Assembly (NCBI GenBank): GCA_003184365.1
Contig: NKYR01000029.1
Span: 1 to 64,000, forward strand
Source of the DNA: Evernia prunastri
Taxonomy: Eukaryota; Ascomycota; Lecanoromycetes; Lecanorales; Parmeliaceae
Direction: 5' to 3'
Length of the DNA stretch: 64,000 nt
Both the position numbers and the translations under genes were made by a program. This document shows positions 55,983 through 64,000 of the stretch, piece after piece; within the stretch, counting starts at the first letter, position 1; each line of letters starts with the position of its first letter. The notes under the pieces were generated by a model. The model was given only the letters and a program-made list of their open reading frames with translations, made no database searches and was not told where the DNA came from.

Positions 55983-57229
55983 TGAAGAGGGTCTCGATGA
56001 TATAGACTCCAGCTCTTTCTAATATGCTTTGCCAAGTTCAAAGTTTCATTTCTTTCCCAAGCCTCACATCTCGCTCTATACATTCCTATACACCACAGCA
56101 GCGACATCTCACCTCGCGATCCTACTCGCTCACCAATAGGACTCTTAGACGCCGAGATGAGAACCGCGAGGTCAATTTTGACAACGTGTATCTACTCTAC
56201 TTTGCTCTTCATACTCTGGCACTCTTCAATCAGCGTCTCTCCCGCCTCGTAGATCTCTGACCATGTCGCTTCTGCCTAAGTTATGTGTGCTCCAGCCCGG
56301 TTACCCTGTATACCGCCCAAGTCTGCAAAGAAAGCGATGACAATGCACAGGTCAGATCTTCGTCTACTGTGTCCTGCCGTTAGCATGAAGTCGTGGCTTT
56401 CAAGCTGCGTGGGACGAACAGTAAGGATATTTTTTACTCTTGCGGATATGGGTCCAGGCCCCGAGCTTTCCGCATATCAGTAATTGATATCAGGGGGGGG
56501 GGGCTCCGTCCGCCCCTGAAACGTTGGTCTGAAATTTGCGCAGTTCGAGGCTTTGAAGCCCGTAGAATCTTCGGTCCAGTCGGTGACCGCGGCGCAGTGC
56601 TAGGCGTTATTGGTCGAATTCAGGATGAACAGGGTGAACAGGGTGATGGTGGCAAGGAGTGGTGAGTCAACGGCGCTTGCTGTTGCAAGCTGCATGCATA
56701 GAATGACGAGGACAAGGAGGGAGGATATGTTTAGTTCGAGTGTAGGGAAATGACAGGTTGAGGAGGCGATCCAGTGGGTTTGGGATCTGAAGGAAGAAGA
56801 TACATCTGGGAAGCGAACATGTGTATGCATTCAGCGTTGGTTAACTATGGACTTGAAGCACGCGACATCCGCATGCCGGTTCCTATCTGTTGAATAAGAG
56901 CATAAACAAGGAATATAGCAGACCAGAAAGAAAGAGAGAAAAAAAAACCGTCGACGAGTACAGGGTGCCTACGCCGAGGACAGTAGCGAGGAAGACAGCG
57001 CTCACCAGCTTGTCTGATACAGGAGACTTTCTAGCTCTATCAACTTTATCTATCATCTTCCTGAGACCCAATTTCAGCCAACGGTTGGAATCACAAAAAT
57101 CGCAGAGTTTCTGGCGCTTTCGTCATGCATCGAAAGCCAAGAACGCTGTAGATGCTCCACCGGTTTTGAGTAAGTTCTTGCACAGCGTTCCGCCTCTACC
57201 TTCAAGATTGGGTAGCACATGCACATAAC
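55983..57229. other. intergenic, one small membrane frame
   Basis: No assigned gene. A minus-strand frame ending at 56883 (first ATG about 57056) encodes some 57 residues with one hydrophobic stretch ('AVFLATVLGVGTLYSS'). It could be a small membrane protein but has no recognised family. A G-run lies at about 56494-56503. Confidence 0.3.
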
Positions 57230-58990
57230 TTAGCCGTTTAGATAGCTCCTTATAGCACCTATAAAGGAGGTACAATGTCAGCAACAGCCTAAAAGATGAG
57301 TGCTAACTTGGGAAGCACTCACCTTGCAGCTTAGTAGCGCCCTCTCCTAACACGTTCGTGAGATTTTCTAGGTCATCCCCGGCGGTGACCCCAAACTTCC
57401 GAACGAAGTCCCTTGCAGCGCCCTCTAGATCTCCGTAGTTTCCATACTCGTCGGCCTGCGGTATGTCATCCTCAGGTCGTCCAAAATAAGCATTACTACT
57501 AATGGAGCTGGCGCCTTCAAAGCCTTGGAGACGTTGCTTGGCTTCAGTCTGGGCGGACGGGTCGAAATTATTGCGGCCGAAGAATTCATCGGACGAGATG
57601 CCTTTTTGGGTGCCAAACTTTTGGCGGGCGTATTTCTCATCATCGTCTGGAACAAAGGTGAGTCGTTTGTAAGATGTGAGGACGACTATGGATATTCGAC
57701 CCCGACTTACCATCTTCAACGGTTCTGCTAGCACCCACGGATCCAAAGCCCATCTTTTTGGGTGGAGCAGCGACCGGCTTGCTTCCTCCCACTTGGCCAA
57801 AACCAAGGCGACCCATACCCATACCTAGCCGTTCCATCTCGCTTTTTGTACGCTCATGCTTTGGCACGCCGTAGCCTTTGACTGGGTTCACCGGGGTTGG
57901 AGCAGCGATTTTAGTCTTCTCACTAATGCTAGCGGATCTGACTGTCTTTTGCACGGCAGCTTCCTCGGCTTCAGGGTCATAACCGAGCTTTTCTATCCGC
58001 TCGGCTTCCTCTTTCGCCTTTTTCTCTGCGGCCTCAAAATCTACGGCTTCCGCTCCCCCAAGCTTTTTTGCAACTAATTTCTGCGTCTTCTTTGCTCCCA
58101 GAACATTTGTTTTCCGAGGGGCGCCAGTTGCTGTGGTTTTACGGATAACGGCTGATGGTACCGCGCGTGACGGTGCCAAGGATGATTCGCTTTCAGAACC
58201 TAGAAGTGGCGACTTCGATCTTGGTGCACCATTGCTATTAGCACCAGGGTTCAGGAAAGGCGATGCTGTGCGGCTAATTACGGGAGGGGTCTGCGTTCTT
58301 GATGGTGGATTGCTTGGGCGTTTGATAGAGGGTTTGTCCCAAGATGAAAAGAAGTCGTCTCCTGGCTCTGCTGGGATTGATGTTCCATCTGTAGGCGTAG
58401 CGGCAGCGATATCCGTGACCACGACTTCTTCGGGATATCTAGCCTTAGCTTAGCTAGGACCTGTAAACCAAGCGATTGTGCAGCATACTCCCGAGCATCT
58501 GCGGATGCTCTTTTTTTCAATTCGTCCTTGTATTTTGTTGCTGCGGTTGACGTGTACTTCGTCTTTGGGTCTTTGCTTGCAAGTGCTGCTGTTCCACCGT
58601 GCGATTGAAAATATTTTGTAGCGGATTCATTGCCCCCCACCTTCATTATACGTAGCTGGTCCCATTGCCAAACTGTAGAAGTCTTTTGTCAACCATTGCC
58701 GAAGAGCATCCGTGCATTATTCGTACCATCGAGGTTTGTTGATCTTACAAATGAAATATGAACCCCCAGGTTACGGTGATTGGAAGAGCAGTCGAGGCAC
58801 AAATATATACCGAATGGTACTGAAGACCACGTTGGGTTCTTTGTACCGCAGTCGAAGCATACCTATAACCACTTAGCTCATGCTTAGAGTGAAGCTCTAT
58901 GACCTGATGACGATATACTTTGTTAGCAGGCTTTGTCTTCAGCTTCTCAAAAATCTTTTGTGATTGTGCTTTAGTTGCGGAGGAGCTCAT
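57230..58990 (-). CDS. GLO3: ArfGAP Glo3 (ARFGAP2/3 type)
   Basis: Six exons in coding order: 58990-58919, 58862-58727, 58672-58489, 58438-57711, 57646-57323, 57258-57230. They give 490 residues. The ArfGAP zinc finger is C26-x2-C29-x16-C46-x2-C49 with the catalytic Arg54 ('LDCSSNHRNLGVHISFVRST'), followed by 'WQWDQLRIMKVGGN'. The middle is Ser/Pro-rich. The C-terminal part carries the Glo3 motif region ('ARQKFGTQKGISSDEFFGR', 'ISSNAYFGRPEDD') and an amphipathic tail. Glo3 stimulates GTP hydrolysis on Arf1 in COPI vesicles and binds coatomer. Intron 3 resolves a false in-frame extension after residue 130. Divergent from TIM21 by 253 bases. Confidence 0.94.
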
Positions 58991-59243
58991 GTTGCAGTAA
59001 TAGACAATGTCTCCGACGGCAGGGCGGACTGGAAGGGAAACAAGGCAAGGGTCCACAGAATTATTAATCCTGGTAGCCAGCAAGGAGGCTCGTACAGTTG
59101 CGGTTCTGAAGATTGCTCGTGAGACAACAGGGGGAGGAGGTCTCGAATACAGTGGCCTCAAAACGCCAAGACCACTCAAGATTACTAATCCTAACGCATC
59201 TCCGCATCAAACCCTCAATCTTTTTCACTGGAAAGGTCAATCA

Positions 59244-60184
59244 ATGGAACGCAGAACAATTTTTGGCGCCCACCTCGGCGTAGCATTAGCTGCTAAGTCC
59301 CGCCAACAACTTGTCTCAACCAGGATTGCAGGGCGCCGGTGCTTGCCTTTTCCCATGCACAGATACTATGCCACCCCAAATACTTTACCGGGAACCACAG
59401 AACCGTCGTCCAGAAAGCAAGTAACGATTGGGAATGACGATGGTAGAGTCCCTTGGGGTCAATTGTCACCTGGGGAAAAGGCTTCACGTACGACCCAACA
59501 GACGTTCAACTTTGGAGTGATTCTTGCCGGAGCAATCGGCCTTGTATGACGGCCTATCCTCTCTCTTTGTATGTTACTTATTCAGGCCAGGCTACTGTTA
59601 GCTACTATCTCTACATCGACGTCTTCTCCTCCGATAGCAAGACCAGACACTTCAACCGCGCCGTTGACAGGATTAGAGCAGACCCTCGCGCCCTTGATTT
59701 GCTGGGGTCTGGTCAAACTATTAGAGCATTTGGAGAACCTACAGCAAGCAAATGGTCCAGAAACAGACCAATTGCGTAAGCAAAAAACCATGATGTTTAC
59801 CGCACCGAGGCTTATGACCGCGGTCTAGCTCAAACATCCATACAGACGGGACTGGCATCGAGCACTTTCAGATGCACTTCAATGTACCTCGAGGTTCCGC
59901 GCATGACCTCTATCACTACGAGTAACTGACATTCAGCTAGGTCGTTGGCTCAGAGCGGTCAGGGATTGTGAATATACATATGGTGAGAGGTCCAGGCTAC
60001 CCAGACTGGGACTTTCGAGTTTTCGCACTCGATGTGCCAGGTATGAGCTTTACACCTATAATCACGTAGAACTGCAGGAACTCAGTAAAGTACAGGTCAG
60101 CCCAGGCTCTATCTTGAAGGCGGCGATGCTACTACGCAGAAGAAGAAACCGGGCTTTAGGATGCTAGGAGTCCAGTGGCGATGA
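59244..60184 (+). CDS. TIM21: mitochondrial inner membrane translocase subunit Tim21
   Basis: Five exons: 59244-59543, 59591-59775, 59829-59883, 59941-60040, 60096-60184. They give 242 residues. An Arg-rich, acid-free start (MERRTIFGAHLGV...) is a mitochondrial presequence. One membrane span follows 'TTQQTFNFGVILAGAIGL', then the intermembrane-space domain ('YLYIDVFSSDSKTRHFNRAV', 'LLGSGQTIRAFGE', 'GYPDWDFRVFALDVPG/QPRLYLE'). Tim21 links the TIM23 presequence translocase to TOM and to respiratory complexes. The ATG at 59244 is preferred over the open frame further upstream because it starts a good presequence. Confidence 0.94.
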
Positions 60185-61139
60185 CCACTTCATGCAGTGG
60201 CGTTCCTGCTAATCAACTCATCTCCGGCTGTCTTTCAGATCATGCTTGATACCTTGGGTTCTTGGATGACTGACGGCCGCCCCATACAAGGTAAGCTATG
60301 CATTACCAAATATACCAACTAAGCGTCCTTGGCTTACCTCTAGGGTCGAAAGCTTTTTGCCAGGTGAAGCTTCCTCTGCATCCCGCTACCTGAAAGCGTG
60401 GAACATGGCAAGGACCGAGCGCCACCTGGGCCATATCCTTGGTAGGAAAAAGTCTTATATCAGGCAGTGTTCCAGCTCTGTGACCCGCACTTGCTGCTAG
60501 AGCTTGTGAGCAGTATGACAAAGCCGTCTGTGGGCTCCATTGCGGTGACATTCTTCGTTAGGGTCAAGGAGGTTCACGGCTTCACTCGAACCTGTCTGCG
60601 AAGAAACTGGCAATCTACGATGAAACCGAAGGCAAAATTGTGCCAAGAAGTATCCCATCACCACTTCAATGCTTCATTGGTCGCAGAAACGCCCTGCCTA
60701 AACGGAAATAGCTCGGCTAAATCCGGTACACCAATCATGGGCAAGTAAAAGCATATTCCTAGGAATTATCATACACCTTATTCATTGAAACAAAGACTTG
60801 CTTGACATCAAACACCGAGAATAAAGATGCGCATTGACATTGTTATCTGGTTTCATCGCCTTTGAGATTCACGAAAGCCAATGGATCTATTGTTGCCAGC
60901 ATCAGACCGGACAATGAATGAACATCTGTTTCACCTTAGAATAAGGTCTTTCCACAAAGAGGCTTTCTCCATCGTGACTGAAAAGAACTCTCACGGTATC
61001 TCCATCTTGCTTCTCTTGACAACCCGTTTTCGCCGTTCTCTTTACCGATTTATCTCACATCTCCACACTCCTTCAACTTGGATATTTCCTCGAGCTCTCA
61101 TTACCGTTGTCTCTGCTGTGCAGAAGCATCTCTCTCAAA
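60185..61139. other. intergenic, one exon-like fragment
   Basis: An isolated exon-like block at about 60240-60291 ('IMLDTLGSWMTDGRPIQ', between a cag and a gtaagc) has no partner exon that I could find. It may be a 3' untranslated remnant or a relic. No gene is called. Confidence 0.35.
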
Positions 61140-62345
61140 ATGCGGGCTTCCGACGTCATCAAGCGTCGATGGGCTTTACTTCCCCTACTCTTCATTTTAA
61201 CGGCTTTCATTCTGTCTATGCTCTGCATCTTTGCGTAAGTCTTCACTTCCCACTGCTCTCCCACTGTCCGTACCGCACCTAAAGTCTAGAGAGGGATATC
61301 GGGAGCATAAAGCTCGCCGTTTCTGCCTTATGATTCATTTTCATCCTGAGCGCATGCTGACTTGAAACCACGCAGTGGCTCAAAGCGCGGGTACCTCGAG
61401 GATGCCGATCTCTTCACGGTAAGGTGTTTCGTAACTGCTGCCTTTCTTTTCACACCACTGACATGGGCCCAGGTCAATACTTCGATGCTTGGCCGCAAGA
61501 CATTAGATACATCTAAGACTTCGTCGTCCATCCTAAATTCGATCAAAAACACGGTTCAGAAAGAGGTGAATGAGGCCATTTCTGACGTGGCTAAGACCCT
61601 CAACATCCATGACTTCTACAGCGCCCACATGCTAGACTACTGCGAGGTTCGTCCCGTGGTTCCCTGCTTAGCGCTGCACAAAAGACTTATGTTGACACTA
61701 TCCATCAGGGCTATTTCACTCCGACACCCTTCCAAAATCTAACCTCCCAGCCCTCTAAGAATATCACCCATTGCTCCAATGAGACTTCTTTCTTTCACTT
61801 TGACCCGGGAGCCATCGTCCAGAATGAGCTCAAGCCTGGCATCAACCTTACAGATCTGGGCTGGCCATCTGCCATTCAAGACGGTGTACGCGCTGTAGAG
61901 GGTGCTACCGACCTTATGTTTGTCCTTTATTTCATGGGAGCAGTTACCACTGGTGTGGCTCTCATTGCGGCTCTGGTCGGGGTTAGAGAGGTCTGGCGAT
62001 ACAGTGCTCTCACTTGTCTAATGCTTTCTTCGGTAAGTCATCCACCAGTCCTTCCCGAAGTGCATGGCTTGGCTGATTACGCGGTCGCTCATGTTGTAGC
62101 TCGCTTTTGGCTCCCTTCTTCTTGCTTCATCCATCGCGACTATTGTCATTAGTAAAGTGGTCACCGCAATCAACAAGCATGGCAACGACATCGGTGTTTA
62201 CGCTTACAAAGGCGAGACATTTATCGGTATGACATGGGCAGCGACGCTACTGGTGCTGATTACTGCTTTCATGTGGTTATATGAGTTCTTACGGGAAAGG
62301 AAAGGAGGGGTGTTCTTCGGAAAAGGCGGAGGGGACTTCGACTAG
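61140..62345 (+). CDS. SUR7/PalI-family four-span membrane protein
   Basis: Exons 61140-61234, 61376-61418, 61473-61646, 61709-62032 and 62100-62345 give 293 residues. The first span is 'LLPLLFILTAFILSMLCIFA'. A long extracellular loop follows, with Cys residues, several N-glycosylation sequons and the 'DFYSAHMLDYCEG' motif typical of this family. Three more spans follow, including 'FVLYFMGAVTTGVALIAALV', 'FGSLLLASSIATIVISK' and 'TFIGMTWAATLLVLITAFMW', with a short charged tail. Relatives are eisosome/cortical Sur7 proteins and the PalI pH sensor component. The short tail favours Sur7-like over PalI. It acts at the plasma membrane. Confidence 0.85.
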
Positions 62346-63024
62346 GAGGAGCAGAGGTAATGGGGAGCATGAGAGTGCGAATGAATAAATGCATGGTAAA
62401 CGGCAAACAGGCGTTTTGTTTTGAAGAATTGTGTATGTGATTAGCTTGCGGCATTAATGCCTGATGGGAAGAAAATGAGAAAATGGGAAAATGAAGAGCT
62501 GTTCACATGCTGATGATATCGTCTGGGGATCCACACGCTACGTCATTTAGCTTGATTTTCATGGAGAATGCCCCAATCATGGAATTAGACTAAGGTAGGT
62601 AGTTAATGGCCAATCTCCGTAATACCAATGCCAACATTTTAACAAATGCGGTGTGTGAAAATGAAAATGAAAATGAAAATGAATTTGAAACTGAAATTAT
62701 TTATTATTGACCTGATGGCTGGAAGTTGGAAGTAGCTCTTGCCCGTGTTTTGTTTTCGATAGAAGCAACCCCCCACCTCACCTCCCTCACCTCTCTTCTG
62801 AAACTCACTTTTTCAAAAAAAATAGTTAACTAAAACCCCCCAACACCCTAGATCTTCCTAGGCAGATTCCTTGATAAAAAAAAAGGGGGGTCTCCCATTA
62901 TTTGCTCCTTTACCTCCTATTCCTAGCCCACAAGTCTTCTTTTTCCATAGTAACACAAACATTCGCCCACAAACAAACAAACCAACCTTCTACCAATCAC
63001 AAAAGCAGTATCTTCCCCCTCAAG
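62346..63024. other. intergenic with (GAAAAT)n repeat
   Basis: Promoter and leader of the mannitol-1-phosphate dehydrogenase gene. It includes a run of GAAAAT units at 62657-62683, a C/T-rich leader and two A/G homopolymer tracts near 62815-62887. Confidence 0.5.
62657..62683 (+). repeat. (GAAAAT)n microsatellite
   Basis: Four and a half GAAAAT units, continuing as diverged copies to about 62698. Confidence 0.85.
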
Positions 63025-64000
63025 ATGGGACTCAAAGCTGTTCACTTTGGAGGTGGGAACATTGGCCGTGGCTTCGTTGCTGAGAAGCTGTGTCAGTCTG
63101 GCTTCGAGGTAGCTGGAACCCTTCTCTAGCTGTTGACATAGACGGCTTCGCTAAGCTCTCATCCTGCAGGTTGTCTTTGTCGATGTCGTGGAAAAGCTTA
63201 TTGAGCAGCTCCAGAACAGCAAGAGTTACACTGTCACCGAGATTGGAGGTGAAGGCGAGAAGGTCAACACCATCAGCAATTACCGTGCCATCAACTCCAA
63301 GACCCACGAGAAAGATGCGGTGCAGGAAATCTCCAGTGCAGACTTGGTAAACTACCACACTCGCCGTTACCCACATGAAACCAGAACTCACGCTGCCTCC
63401 AGGTCACCTGTGCTGTCGGCCCCAACATCCTCAAATTCATTGCTCCTGTCATCGCCAAAGGAATCGACTCTCGCACCGCCTCTACCCCAATCGCTGTCAT
63501 TGCCTGTGAGAACATGATCGGGGCTACCGACAAACTTGCGGAGTTTATCAAGGACCCTAAGAACACCACAGCAGACCGTCTTTCCTCCATCAGCGAGCGT
63601 GCCCGCTTCGCCAACTCTGCCATCGACCGTATTGTCCCAGGTCAAGATCCCGACGCCGGCCTCAACGTTAAGATTGAGTCATTCTACGAATGGGTAGTTG
63701 ACAAGACACCTTTTGCCCCTCACGGCCCACCGAAGGTCGAGGCCATCAAATGGGTCGACGACCTTGTGCCATACATTGAGCGCAAGCTCTTTACCGTCAA
63801 CACCGGTCATGCAGCCGCCGCCTACTACGGACATGCTCGTGGAAAGAAAACCATTGCTGACGCCCTCGAGGACAAAGAGATCAACGACATCGTGCGTGAG
63901 TGTCTGGCTGAAACTTCTCACTTGATCGTGAATAAGCATGGCATCAGTGTATCAGAGCAGAAAGACTACGTGGAGAAAATCATCAAGCGTATCTCAAATC
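63025..64000 (+). CDS. mpdA: mannitol-1-phosphate 5-dehydrogenase (3' end outside window)
   Basis: Exons 63025-63108, 63170-63346 and 63403 onward. The frame is still open at the window edge, so the gene is partial at its 3' end only. The NAD-binding motif 'GGGNIGRG' is at 9-16. The next blocks ('DVVEKLIEQL', 'VTCAVGPNILKFIAPVIAKG', 'IACENMIGATDKL') and the catalytic region ('VKIESFYEWVVDK', 'KLFTVNTGHAAAAYYG') match the long-chain polyol dehydrogenase family. The enzyme interconverts fructose-6-phosphate and mannitol-1-phosphate (EC 1.1.1.17), the entry to fungal mannitol metabolism. About 275 of some 390 residues are present. Confidence 0.96.

Noticed and set aside
8085..59000. Functional clustering of SEC27 and GLO3 (both COPI)
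   Set aside because: They are 47 kb apart with many unrelated genes between; chance linkage is the simplest reading.
59007..59243. Upstream in-frame extension of TIM21
   Set aside because: The added residues lack presequence character and overlap the GLO3 promoter. The ATG at 59244 begins a proper mitochondrial leader.

Overview
The window is nuclear DNA of a filamentous ascomycete (Pezizomycotina). The signs are short GT-AG introns of about 45-140 bases, a fluG/FlbA-type RGS regulator, mannitol-1-phosphate dehydrogenase, two SAT4/rhodopsin-like membrane proteins, a Zn2Cys6 transcription factor and a dispersed 5S rRNA gene. The class cannot be fixed from sequence alone. For most genes the exon structure was rebuilt by hand. 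Total coding length divides by three and the joined protein matches the family in every model given with high confidence.

Layout. 0-5.4 kb: a SAT4-family membrane protein gene (1272-2585) followed by a decayed partial duplicate of its flanks. 5.5-11 kb: an M3 oligopeptidase and, on the minus strand, coatomer beta-prime (SEC27). 11.6-16.3 kb: poorly conserved small membrane-protein candidates, one with an apparent frameshift, and AT-rich intergenic DNA. 16.8-25 kb: a Zn2Cys6 regulator, a STEEP1-like protein, a Cdc4-type myosin light chain, relics of an FAD monooxygenase, and GINS subunit PSF2. 25.2-27.3 kb: the glucosyltransferase ALG10, divergent from PSF2. 27.3-32.4 kb: 5 kb of repeat-rich noncoding DNA upstream of the flbA-type RGS gene (32.4-34.8 kb). 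35.7-38.1 kb: ORC4. 39.4-40.2 kb: possible terminal exons of an unidentified gene. 41.2-46 kb: an MFS transporter, a hotdog thioesterase and a Cue1-like ERAD factor. 46.4-53 kb: SMC2, CDC73 and a YwbE/CUE protein. 53.9-56 kb: a second SAT4-family gene. 57.2-62.3 kb: GLO3 and TIM21 (divergent) and a SUR7/PalI-type protein. 63.0 kb to the edge: mannitol-1-phosphate 5-dehydrogenase, cut by the window end.

Most genes are single-copy housekeeping functions: vesicle traffic (SEC27, GLO3), replication and chromosome structure (ORC4, PSF2, SMC2), transcription (CDC73), ER glycosylation and degradation (ALG10, CUE1) and mitochondrial import (TIM21). They do not form one pathway. The most striking feature is a complete 119-base 5S rRNA gene inside a 424-base intron of SMC2, on the same strand. 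Other notable points are the partial segmental duplication at the left end, an inverted monooxygenase relic, an exon whose only coding content is the start codon, and a cell-cycle box between PSF2 and ALG10.
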